Below the pieces are notes generated by a model, which worked only from the letters and a program-made list of their open reading frames with translations, ran no database searches and was not told the origin of the DNA. This document shows positions 1 to 6,890 of a stretch of DNA of 15,286 nucleotides, in pieces. Source of the DNA: Myxococcota bacterium (GTDB lineage: Bacteria > Myxococcota_A > UBA9160 > PR03); contig JASJBO010000158.1 in NCBI GenBank assembly GCA_030066475.1, positions 1 through 15,286 of the forward strand, given 5' to 3'. Each line of letters opens with the position of its first letter. Positions within the stretch are counted from its first letter, which is position 1. The position numbers and the translations under genes are program-made.

Positions 1-1131
1 GCCTGGGCCCTGCCCTTCCTGTGGATCGGCGCCTCGATGACGGTGCGGCGCGCGCTCGACGCGGGCCTGCGCGCGAGCACCGGGCTCCTCTTCTTCGTAC
101 CCGTCGTGAACTACCTGTGGATGCTCTTCCTCTGCACCTGCCGCAGCGTGAGCGAGCGCCCGGCCGACGAGCTGGCGAGCCGGGCGCCCGCCGACCTCGG
201 GGAGACCGTGCGCGCGGGCGCGCTCGGCGCGCTCCTGGGCGTGGCCTTCACGGTGGTGAGCGTCTTCACCTTTCGCAGCTACGGCGCCGCGCTCTTCGTG
301 GGCGCGCCCTTCGTGATCGGCTTCATCGCCGCCCACCGCCTGAACTTCCCGGTGCGCCACAGCGCGACCGATACGCTGGCCGCGGCGCAGATCGCGGTGC
401 TCCTGACGGCCGGCGCGCTCCTCGTCTTCGCGCTGGAGGGCGTCGTCTGTCTCGTCATGGCCTGGCCCCTCGCCGCGCTGCTGGCGGCCCTCGGCGCGAT
501 CCTCGGACGCGAGGTCGCCGCGCGCCAGCCGCTCGGACCGGGCCGCGCCCTGCCCCTGCTGCTCGTGCTGCCGCTGCTCATGGGCGCGGAGTCGACGTCG
601 CAGGCGCCGCCGCTGCGCGAGGTGGTGTCGTTCGTGGAGATCGACGCGCCGCCGGCGACGGTGTGGCCGCGGGTCGTGGGCTTCAGCGAGCTGCCGCCCC
701 CTTCGCGGCTCGTCTTCGAGCTGGGGATCGCCTACCCGGTGCGCGCACGCATCGAGGGCAGCGGCGCGGGCGCCGTGCGCCACTGCGAGTTCTCGACGGG
801 CCCCTTCGTCGAGCCCATCACGGTGTGGGACCCGCCGCGGCGTCTCGCCTTCGACGTGGTGGCGCAGCCGCAGCCGATGACCGAGACCAGCCCGTATCGG
901 CACGTGAATGCGCCGCACCTGATCGACGGGTTCGTGTCGCGGCGCGGAGAGTTCCGGCTGGTGGAGCTACCGGGTGGGCGGACGCGGCTCGAGGGGAGCA
1001 CGTGGTACACGATCGACATGTTTCCCCAGCCGTACTGGGCGCCGCTGGCGGACGAGCTGCTGCATGCGATTCACGCGCGGGTGCTGGAGCACGTGAAGAG
1101 TCTGGCGGAGCGGGATCGGAGCGGAAGCTGA
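1..1131 (+). CDS. Membrane protein with C-terminal SRPBCC (polyketide cyclase-like) domain, 5' partial
   Basis: The reading frame is open from base 1 to the stop at 1129-1131, so the true start lies upstream of the window; the ATG at 37 falls inside what reads as a membrane segment and is probably internal. The first ~200 visible residues are hydrophobic, with about five candidate membrane segments (near nt 1-36, 85-140, 220-340, 375-505 and 550-595). A stretch reading RRALDAG followed by FFVPVVNYLW resembles the RRLHD-G signature of small DUF805-type membrane proteins. From about nt 610 to 1110 the protein is soluble and looks like a START/SRPBCC hydrophobic-ligand domain: it opens with an EIDAPPATVWP-type strand-helix and ends in a long amphipathic C-terminal helix. 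Ligand and function cannot be read from sequence. The gene is convergent with the next one and its stop directly abuts that gene's stop. SRPBCC assignment is fairly firm; DUF805 is tentative. Confidence 0.75.
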   Translation, partial: AWALPFLWIGASMTVRRALDAGLRASTGLLFFVPVVNYLWMLFLCTCRSVSERPADELASRAPADLGETVRAGALGALLGVAFTVVSVFTFRSYGAALFVGAPFVIGFIAAHRLNFPVRHSATDTLAAAQIAVLLTAGALLVFALEGVVCLVMAWPLAALLAALGAILGREVAARQPLGPGRALPLLLVLPLLMGAESTSQAPPLREVVSFVEIDAPPATVWPRVVGFSELPPPSRLVFELGIAYPVRARIEGSGAGAVRHCEFSTGPFVEPITVWDPPRRLAFDVVAQPQPMTETSPYRHVNAPHLIDGFVSRRGEFRLVELPGGRTRLEGSTWYTIDMFPQPYWAPLADELLHAIHARVLEHVKSLAERDRSGS

Positions 1132-2133
1132 CTAGGGATCGCTGGCGAGCTGGGCGACCTGCTCGAGCGAGGACTCCATCTGCTCGCGGTCGACGCCGGG
1201 GATCTGGGCTCGGACGATGAGGTGCGTCATGCCGAAGGATTCGCGGTAGCGGGCGATCTGGTCGGCGACCTGCTCGGGCTCGCCGACGATGGCCCACTCG
1301 TCGAGCTCGGCGCCGGCGGCCTGGCGGAGGTTCACGCCACGCGTGCGCGCCATGGCCGCCACCTGCTGCTCGAGGGCGGCGCTGGCGCGCGCGAGCGCGC
1401 CGACGTCTCGACTCACGAAGAGTGTGCGCATGATCGGCACCGCCTCCGGAACCTCGCGCCCGGCCTCGTCGCAGGCCTCGCGGTGGCGGGCCAGGTTCTC
1501 GCTCAGGCGCTCGAAGGACTCGATCGGCGACGCGAGGTAGGGAAGCCCGAGGCGACCGGCCTGCGCCAGCGCCTTCGGCCCGAAGGCGGCAACCCAGAGC
1601 GGAGGGTGCGGATCCTGCGCGGGCCGCGGCGAGAGCTGCACCGGTGTGCCGTCTTCCTCCGGGTCGCCGTCCCAGGCCACGGGCTCGCCGGCCCAGGCCG
1701 CGACCATGGCCTCGAGCACCGCCTCGAAGATGTCGCGCTTCTCCTTCACGGCGACGCCGAAGGCGTCGAAGGTGGAGCGCCGGAAGCCGCGGCCCAGGCC
1801 CAGGATCACGCGTCCACCCGACAGCTGGTCGAGCACCGCCACCTCTGCGGCGGCGTGCAGCGGGTGGCGGAGCGGCAGCAGGAAAGAGGTGGTGCCGAGC
1901 TTGAGCGTCCGCGTGCGCGCCGCCACGGCCGAGAGCAGCAGCAGCGGTGAGGGGATGGCGCCGCCGCCGAAGTGGTGCTCGGGCAGCCAGAAGGAGTGGA
2001 GCCCAAGGGCCTCGGCGCGCTCCCCCTGGTCGGCCAGGCCGTCACCGAGGCCGCCGTTCTCGAAGACCCAGGGCGTGGTTCCGACGGAGAGGGGTGTCGC
2101 CACGTGCCCAGCATACAGCGCGCGGCGCGGCAC
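1132..2133 (-). CDS. LLM-class (luciferase-like) flavin-dependent oxidoreductase
   Basis: A 333-residue TIM-barrel protein of the bacterial luciferase-like monooxygenase family, whose members use FMN or coenzyme F420. Visible family features are the N-terminal barrel strand with LPEHHF (residues 50-55), the SGGRVILGLGRGF phosphate-binding stretch (105-117), and the C-terminal part with EPEQVADQIARY typical of the family. The substrate cannot be deduced; such enzymes occur as accessory oxidoreductases in many catabolic genomes. Both possible starts are GTG: 2133 (used here) and 2103, which gives a 323-residue protein starting VATPLSV; neither has a convincing ribosome site, and the shorter form fits the usual family start better. 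It lies 6 bp after the stop of the glycine-rich protein gene on the same strand, so co-transcription is likely. Family call is firm, start is not. Confidence 0.88.
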   Translation of the reverse strand: MPRRALYAGHVATPLSVGTTPWVFENGGLGDGLADQGERAEALGLHSFWLPEHHFGGGAIPSPLLLLSAVAARTRTLKLGTTSFLLPLRHPLHAAAEVAVLDQLSGGRVILGLGRGFRRSTFDAFGVAVKEKRDIFEAVLEAMVAAWAGEPVAWDGDPEEDGTPVQLSPRPAQDPHPPLWVAAFGPKALAQAGRLGLPYLASPIESFERLSENLARHREACDEAGREVPEAVPIMRTLFVSRDVGALARASAALEQQVAAMARTRGVNLRQAAGAELDEWAIVGEPEQVADQIARYRESFGMTHLIVRAQIPGVDREQMESSLEQVAQLASDP

Positions 2134-2139
2134 GCCCCG

Positions 2140-4431
2140 TCACGGCGTGGCGACGGGCTCCGTGGCCACGGCGAAGCGCAGCGCGAGGCCGGCGCCGGGG
2201 AAGCGGGTCTCGACCTCGATGCGCAGCGTCGCGCGCTCGGGGCCGAGGAAGAGGAAGCTCGGCCGGCCGAGGCTGCCGCCGGCGCCGGGCACGTCCGCCT
2301 GCACGCCGGGCACGTCCGTCTGCACACGGGGCACGTCCGACTGCAGGCTGGACGGGCGCAGGCCGAGCGTGCCCACCTCGAGGACGGCGCCGTCGAGGAA
2401 GCGCAGGGCCTCGCGCGCATCGTCGAAGGAGCGTTCGAGCAGCACCGCGTGTCCCTTCTCGAGCGTGACGTGCAGGCTCTCGAAGCCGAAGCGGCGGAGC
2501 CGCGGGTCGAAGAGGCTGATGAACACCTCTTCGCCGCGCCTGTCGAACACGAAGTCGAGCGACGAGAGGGCGAGCTCGAAGGTCGAGACGACGCTCTGGC
2601 CGCGCGACCACTGGCGCTGCACGGACGAGAAGCGCCCGAGCGCGGCCAGGCGGTCGACACCGGCCAGGCTGTGCGGCAGCGCGTTCTCGCCGCGCAGGAG
2701 CTCGGCGACCTCGCGCGGGCGCGGAGACACCATGGCCTCGACGAAGGCGTCGCGGCCCCTGGCGCCTCGCCCCCGGCGCCGCGGCGTGCGGCGACGCTCG
2801 GCTCCGATGCGCGACTCCACGGTGGCGTGGCGCAGCACGCTCGCCGCGGCCGCGGCCTCCACCGCGAGCGTGGCCGAGTTGCTGGCGGCCGTGGCCCTGG
2901 CCTCGCCGCCGTCGCCCGAGGCCCGGGCGATCGCGGTGGCCGGCCCGCCCGGAGCCCAGCGCGGGCCGAACACGTTCCCGGCCGCGTTGACACCGCCCGT
3001 GCCCACGCCTGCGCGGGCCGAGGCCTGCGCGTCCACCGCGCCCTGGCTGGTGGCGACGGCCGAGGCGTCGGCCTCTCCGCCCGGGATGCCGCCTCCGATC
3101 TCGGGCGGCAGCTCGCCGTTCGCCGCGAAGAGGTTGCCGGCGCCGCCGCCGTAAGCGTCTGCGCTCACGTCCACCGGCGCGCTGCCGGCGCCGACGCCCA
3201 TTGCCCAGGAGCGCGCGCCACCACCCCGCGCGCCCTCGTCCGCGATGCTCGCGAGCTGGCCGCCGCCGACACCGCCGCGCGCCACGTCGCGCACCTCGAC
3301 GGGACTGTCGCCGCGGGCGATGCCGACCGAGAGGCTCTTCGCGTCGCCCCCATTACCAGCGGGCGCAGGAGAGAGGCCCAGGACCCCGCGCAGGCCCCCG
3401 CCGCTGCCGGCGAAGGCGCCGACCGGCTGCAAGATCGGGGTGACGATCGGGTCCGGGAAGGGCGGAGGAATGATCGTCCCGGAATCGAACCCGACCGTGC
3501 TCTCGAGCTCGGCGGTCCCCTCGACACCGGGGAAGGACAGCAGCCCGGCGGAGGCCTCGGTCGCCGAGAGCTCCGCCCCGGCCGCGGTCTCGCCGCGGGG
3601 CTCCGCGGGCAAGCGGTCGAAGAAGAGGAAGCGGCGCGGAGGGTCGCTCCCGATGATGACGAGGGGAGGCGCCGCGCCCACCTTCACCGGCTGCCCGTCG
3701 CCCTCGGTGCGCCCGAAGGCGAGCACCGAGGCGTCGCCGCCGTCGCCACCGGAAGTGAAGTCGAAGCTGCCCGGCCCCGCCTGCGCACTGGCGACGACCG
3801 TCAGCTCGCCGTCGCGGTTTCCGCCCTGGGCCGCGGAGTGCGCGGAGCCCCCGTCGATGGCGAAGCGCCCGCCGAGTCCGATGGTGCCGCCCAGGGAGCG
3901 CGAGATCAGCGTGAACGACTCGGCCGCCTTGCTGCGACGCAGCCGGCTGACGGCGTCGCCGGCGCGGCCCTCGGGACCGTTGCCCGCCGCGCCGCCCTGC
4001 GCGAACTGCGAGAGCAGCAGCTCGCCGGCGGTCTCGCCGTCGACGGCATCGTGGAGCCGGACGCTGGCCCCGGCACCGGCCGCGGCGCCGGCGCGCCCGT
4101 TCCCGCCGTTGCCGCCCGACCCCGTGGCCGAGACGGTGACCTCGCCGGTGTCGGACGCAGCGAAGATGGGGCCGAGCCGCACGTTGCCGCCGTCGCCGGC
4201 CGGCGCGGAGCCGTCCTCCGGCGCGATGCCGCCGGCGCCGCCGCGAGCGCTCGCGAGCAGCTCCGCCGGGTCGGACCCGGAGACGATCTCCGAGTCGCTG
4301 AGGGTCACCGTCTCGCCGTCCTCACCGGGCCCGCCGGGCTCACCGCTGACGAAGACGCTGCGGGACGCGGCCGTCGACGCGACCGCGAGGAGAGCCAGGG
4401 CAATGGGAACGGCGCGCAGGAAGGGTCTCAT
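2140..4431 (-). CDS. Exported glycine-rich (PE-PGRS-like) repeat protein, 763 aa
   Basis: I do not recognise a named family. The start at 4431 is chosen because a signal peptide (MRPFLRAVPIALALLAVAS...) follows it and GAGGAAG lies a suitable distance upstream. Residues ~30-510 are low-complexity Gly/Ala/Ser/Asp sequence with recurrent GGxGG and DAxASA units, as in large surface proteins with beta-helical or collagen-like folds. A basic segment rich in Arg (about residues 539-563) divides this from a C-terminal beta-rich domain (~575-690) with the pattern LDFVFDRRGEEVF...FGFESLHVTL...LRFLDG..LEVGTLG. That pattern resembles the C-terminal modules of many uncharacterised secreted bacterial proteins. 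It also contains a three-copy heptad DVPxVQx (residues ~696-716). No PEP-CTERM, LPxTG or autotransporter barrel is seen at the C-terminus. The gene is divergent from the steroid operon and shares its promoter region. A role on the cell surface is inference only. Confidence 0.72.
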   Translation of the reverse strand: MRPFLRAVPIALALLAVASTAASRSVFVSGEPGGPGEDGETVTLSDSEIVSGSDPAELLASARGGAGGIAPEDGSAPAGDGGNVRLGPIFAASDTGEVTVSATGSGGNGGNGRAGAAAGAGASVRLHDAVDGETAGELLLSQFAQGGAAGNGPEGRAGDAVSRLRRSKAAESFTLISRSLGGTIGLGGRFAIDGGSAHSAAQGGNRDGELTVVASAQAGPGSFDFTSGGDGGDASVLAFGRTEGDGQPVKVGAAPPLVIIGSDPPRRFLFFDRLPAEPRGETAAGAELSATEASAGLLSFPGVEGTAELESTVGFDSGTIIPPPFPDPIVTPILQPVGAFAGSGGGLRGVLGLSPAPAGNGGDAKSLSVGIARGDSPVEVRDVARGGVGGGQLASIADEGARGGGARSWAMGVGAGSAPVDVSADAYGGGAGNLFAANGELPPEIGGGIPGGEADASAVATSQGAVDAQASARAGVGTGGVNAAGNVFGPRWAPGGPATAIARASGDGGEARATAASNSATLAVEAAAAASVLRHATVESRIGAERRRTPRRRGRGARGRDAFVEAMVSPRPREVAELLRGENALPHSLAGVDRLAALGRFSSVQRQWSRGQSVVSTFELALSSLDFVFDRRGEEVFISLFDPRLRRFGFESLHVTLEKGHAVLLERSFDDAREALRFLDGAVLEVGTLGLRPSSLQSDVPRVQTDVPGVQADVPGAGGSLGRPSFLFLGPERATLRIEVETRFPGAGLALRFAVATEPVATP
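2284..2346 (-). repeat. Three tandem 21-bp repeats inside the glycine-rich protein gene
   Basis: Three consecutive 21-nt units, 2284-2304, 2305-2325 and 2326-2346, share the core GGGCACGTCCG(C/T/A)CTGCA. The first two differ at a single base. The period is a multiple of three, so the protein carries a heptad DVPxVQx repeated in frame. Such a repeat could vary in copy number without breaking the gene. Confidence 0.85.
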
Positions 4432-4559
4432 GGGAGCTTCCTCATCCTCATAGGGCCGCCGGCGGACGGGCGAGTTTCGCACACACTGGGGTAGGGACGG
4501 ATGACGTCTCGGTGTGACCCCATCGGCTCCAGCGGGCCGCGCACCCCGCGGGAAACGCC

Positions 4560-4588
4560 TTACGCTCGCCGAACTGATGCTGTAACAT
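4560..4588 (+). promoter_or_regulatory. Possible sigma70-type promoter of the steroid operon
   Basis: TTACGC at 4560-4565 and TAACAT at 4583-4588 are separated by 17 bp. The -10 hexamer matches TATAAT at four of six positions; the -35 matches only its first two positions. The interest is mainly that the proposed -10 lies inside the palindrome at 4581-4594, the arrangement expected for repression by a TetR-type regulator. Low confidence on its own. Confidence 0.3.
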
Positions 4589-4594
4589 GTTCTA
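4581..4594. promoter_or_regulatory. KstR-like TetR operator palindrome TnnAACnnGTTnnA
   Basis: The 14 bases TGTAACATGTTCTA fit the form TnnAACnnGTTnnA at every defined position. AACATGTT at 4584-4591 is a perfect 8-bp palindrome, and the outer CT/AG pairs (4580-4581 with 4594-4595) are also symmetric. From established knowledge, this is the consensus recognised by KstR, the TetR-family repressor of sterol catabolism in mycobacteria and rhodococci. The site lies about 100 bp before the first gene of an igr-like operon. No tetR gene is present in the window, so the identity of the regulator is inference. Confidence 0.5.
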
Positions 4595-4695
4595 GTCCGG
4601 AGACCGGGATAGACCTGGCACCGAGGCCAGAACCCGCCCAACCCCCCACTCCCCGCGCCCCGTCGCCTCTCGGGGCCGCACCAGCCCAAGGCCAC

Positions 4696-5883
4696 ATGCA
4701 CGTCGATTTCACGCCCGAGCAGAAGAAGCTCCGTCAGGAGATCCGCGACTACTACCGGGAGCTCTTCACGCCGGAGCTGCGCGCCGCCTTCGACGAAGAG
4801 CTCGAGCAGATGGGCGGCCCGGTCTTCCGCGAGCTGGTGCGCCGCATGGGCAAGGATGGCTGGCTCGGAATCGGCTGGCCGAAGGAGTACGGCGGCCAGG
4901 GCGCCTCGCCCATCGAGCAGTTCATCTTCTGGGACGAGACGTACCGCGCCCGCGCGCCGCTCCACATCATTCCCGTCAACACGATCGGCCCGACGATCAT
5001 GCAGTTCGGGAGCGAGGAGCAGAAGCAGACGCTCCTGCCCGGGATCCTCGCGGGCGAGCTCTTCTTCGGCGTGGGCTACACGGAGCCCAACGCCGGCACC
5101 GACCTCGCCTCGCTCCAGACCCGCGCCGTGCGCGACGGCGACGACTGGGTGATCAACGGGCAGAAGGTCTACACGACCTTCGGCCACATCGCGGACTACA
5201 TCTGGCTGGCGGCGCGCACCGACAGCGAGGCGCCCAAGCACGCCGGCATCTCGATCATCCTCGTGCCGACCGACGTGCCGGGCTACACGGCCACGCCGAT
5301 CATGACGCTCGGCAAGGAGCGCACCAACGCCACCTACTACCAGGACGTGCGCGTGCCCGCCTCGAACCTGATCGGTCCGCTCAACGGCGGCTGGGGCCTG
5401 ATCACGGCGCAGCTCAACCACGAGCGCATCGCGCTGGCCGTGCCCGGCCACTGCGAGAACATGATGGACGAGGTGTGGCGCCATGCCGGCAGCCTCCCGG
5501 CGCCGGGCGGCGGCACCATGCTCGACCAGCAGTGGGTGCAGGTGAACCTGGCGCGCGTGTACGCCAAGCTGCGCGCCCTCCAGGTGCTGAACTGGCGCTC
5601 CGCGTGGGCGCTCACCGAGGGCATCCCCAGCATGGCCGAGGCCTCGGCGCTCAAGGTCATGGGCACCGAGTTCTTCGTGGAGGCCTACAACCTGCTGCTC
5701 GAGATCACCGGCGCCGCCGGCATCGTGCTCGAGGGCCAGCCGGGCTGCCTCTTCGGCGGCCTGCTCGAGACCGCCTATCGCGGCGCCACGACGCTCACCT
5801 TCGGCGGCGGCGTCAACGAGGTGCAGCGCGACATCATCGCCGCGGCCGGCCTGGGCATGCCCCGGGGCCGCGCCCGCAAGTAG
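4696..5883 (+). CDS. Acyl-CoA dehydrogenase, large subunit of a steroid side-chain type heteromer (FadE29/ChsE2-like)
   Basis: A 395-residue FAD-dependent acyl-CoA dehydrogenase that would introduce the alpha,beta double bond in a steroid acyl-CoA. Seen in sequence: N-terminal helical domain (1-120), the acyl-CoA/flavin-binding YTEPNAGTDLASL (128-140), a beta middle domain (~125-225), and the C-terminal helical domain. The usual catalytic Glu before the C-terminus (medium-chain type) is replaced by a Gly-rich TFGGGVNE. However, Glu243 in LNHERIAL sits at the helix-G position that holds the base in isovaleryl-CoA dehydrogenase-like and ChsE-type enzymes. The RxQFG FAD motif is missing, replaced by a Pro/Gly-rich stretch (263-275); the partner at 6891 has it. 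ATG 4696 is chosen because MHVDFTPEQ is the typical family start. It is the first gene of the operon and its stop is 27 nt before the next. Family is firm; exact substrate is inferred from neighbours. Confidence 0.92.
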   Translation: MHVDFTPEQKKLRQEIRDYYRELFTPELRAAFDEELEQMGGPVFRELVRRMGKDGWLGIGWPKEYGGQGASPIEQFIFWDETYRARAPLHIIPVNTIGPTIMQFGSEEQKQTLLPGILAGELFFGVGYTEPNAGTDLASLQTRAVRDGDDWVINGQKVYTTFGHIADYIWLAARTDSEAPKHAGISIILVPTDVPGYTATPIMTLGKERTNATYYQDVRVPASNLIGPLNGGWGLITAQLNHERIALAVPGHCENMMDEVWRHAGSLPAPGGGTMLDQQWVQVNLARVYAKLRALQVLNWRSAWALTEGIPSMAEASALKVMGTEFFVEAYNLLLEITGAAGIVLEGQPGCLFGGLLETAYRGATTLTFGGGVNEVQRDIIAAAGLGMPRGRARK

Positions 5884-5910
5884 CCAGACCCGAGAGACAG
5901 AGGAACCCCC

Positions 5911-6888
5911 ATGTCCCAGGCCGACCAGGAGCGGGCCGCCTTCGAGGCGAAGATCCACGAGTACGTGGGTCTCAAGGAAGGCCCGCCCTACACCTGCCCC
6001 GACACCGTGAACGAGCCAATGATCCGCCACTGGTGCGAGGTGATGGGCGACGAGAACCCCGTCTACACCGACCCGGCGAAGGCCAAGGAGTCGGTGCACG
6101 AGGGCATCGTGGCGCCGCCCACGATGATGCAGACCTGGGACATGCGCGGCTACCCGATGCACGACCCGTCGCTCCTCGACAACAAGCAGCGCGAGCTGCA
6201 CCGCGTGTTCGACGAGGCCGGCTACACGGGCGTAGTGGCCACGAACACCGAGCAGGAGTTCGAGCGCTACCTCGCGCCCGGCGACACGGTGACGTCGGAG
6301 ACCACGATCGAGTCGATCTCCGAGCAGAAGGCCACGGCGCTCGGCATCGGCTACTTCATCGTGACGCGCACGATCTTCACCGACCAGGACGGCGAGCAGA
6401 TCGGCTGGCTCACCTTCCGCGTACTCAAGTTCAAGCCGGCGCAGCAGCCCGCCGCCGAGGCCGACGCCGCCGCGGCGCCGAGCAAGCCGCGGCGCATCCG
6501 CAGCCCCGAGGGCCACGACAACGCCTGGTGGTGGCAGGGCTTCCGCGACGGGAAGCTCCTGATCCAGCAGTGCAGCGACTGCGGCGCGCTCCGGCACCCC
6601 TGCCGACCCATGTGCGGGAAGTGCCAGTCGACCAACTGGGAGGCCATCGTGGCCTCGGGCAGGGGCACCGTGCACAGCTACACGATCATGCACCACCCGA
6701 TGGTGCCCGGTTACGACTTCCCGCTGCCCATCGGCCTCATCGACCTCGAAGAGGGCACGCGCATCGTCGCCAACATCAAGGGCTGCGAGCTCGACGACAT
6801 CCACATCGGCATGAAGGTGGAGGGCATCGTCGAGCCCGCGAGCGAAGACGACGACCTGATGCTGCCCTTCTTCTACGCGGTCAAGTAG
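5911..6888 (+). CDS. chsH2: MaoC-like hydratase fused to DUF35 zinc-ribbon/OB-fold (ChsH2-type)
   Basis: A 325-residue two-domain protein. Residues 1-175 form a MaoC/FAS1-type hot-dog domain without a clear catalytic Asp/His pair, as expected of the non-catalytic partner in a ChsH1-ChsH2 enoyl-CoA hydratase. An Ala/Pro-rich linker (~176-200) leads to a DUF35 module: a rubredoxin-like zinc ribbon with C221, C224, C235 and C238, then an OB fold (~245-315). In mycobacteria the ChsH2 DUF35 domain docks the aldolase Ltp2, so that hydration and retro-aldol cleavage are coupled; the ltp2-like gene three genes downstream fits the same complex. The start is supported by AGAGGAA about 8 nt before ATG 5911. 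The next gene begins 2 nt after the stop. The architecture is distinctive, so the call is strong; the symbol is by homology in architecture and gene order, not by database search. Confidence 0.9.
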   Translation: MSQADQERAAFEAKIHEYVGLKEGPPYTCPDTVNEPMIRHWCEVMGDENPVYTDPAKAKESVHEGIVAPPTMMQTWDMRGYPMHDPSLLDNKQRELHRVFDEAGYTGVVATNTEQEFERYLAPGDTVTSETTIESISEQKATALGIGYFIVTRTIFTDQDGEQIGWLTFRVLKFKPAQQPAAEADAAAAPSKPRRIRSPEGHDNAWWWQGFRDGKLLIQQCSDCGALRHPCRPMCGKCQSTNWEAIVASGRGTVHSYTIMHHPMVPGYDFPLPIGLIDLEEGTRIVANIKGCELDDIHIGMKVEGIVEPASEDDDLMLPFFYAVK

Positions 6889-6890
6889 CC

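Larger units (their letters stand above)
4432..4695. promoter_or_regulatory. Divergent promoter region between glycine-rich protein gene and steroid operon
   Basis: A 264-bp non-coding gap separates two divergent start codons. It contains the palindromic operator candidate at 4581-4594 and a weak sigma70-like promoter for the + strand operon. Towards the minus gene the region ends with a purine-rich ribosome site (GAGGAAG) just before the ATG at 4431. The last ~75 bp before 4696 are C-rich with a poor ribosome site (AAGG about 6 nt before the ATG). A reading frame extends upstream of 4696 to 4501 on the + strand, but it encodes Pro/Arg-rich sequence outside the acyl-CoA dehydrogenase fold and is not treated as coding. 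Confidence 0.7.

Noticed and set aside
2284..2346. CRISPR-like short repeats
   Set aside because: Units are directly adjacent without spacers and lie in frame inside a gene, so this is a coding tandem repeat. No CRISPR array or cas gene was seen.
4501..4695. N-terminal extension of the first acyl-CoA dehydrogenase from ATG 4501
   Set aside because: The extra 65 residues are Pro/Arg-rich, do not belong to the fold, and would place the operator and promoter candidates inside the gene.
4432..6804. Upstream extension of the glycine-rich protein frame on the minus strand
   Set aside because: The part beyond 4431 is antisense to the acyl-CoA dehydrogenase and chsH2 genes and lacks structure. The signal peptide and ribosome site at 4431 mark the real start.
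5475..6890. 5' extension of the second acyl-CoA dehydrogenase frame
   Set aside because: It overlaps two confident genes in another frame and encodes Arg/Pro-rich filler. GTG 6891 begins the normal acyl-CoA dehydrogenase N-terminus.
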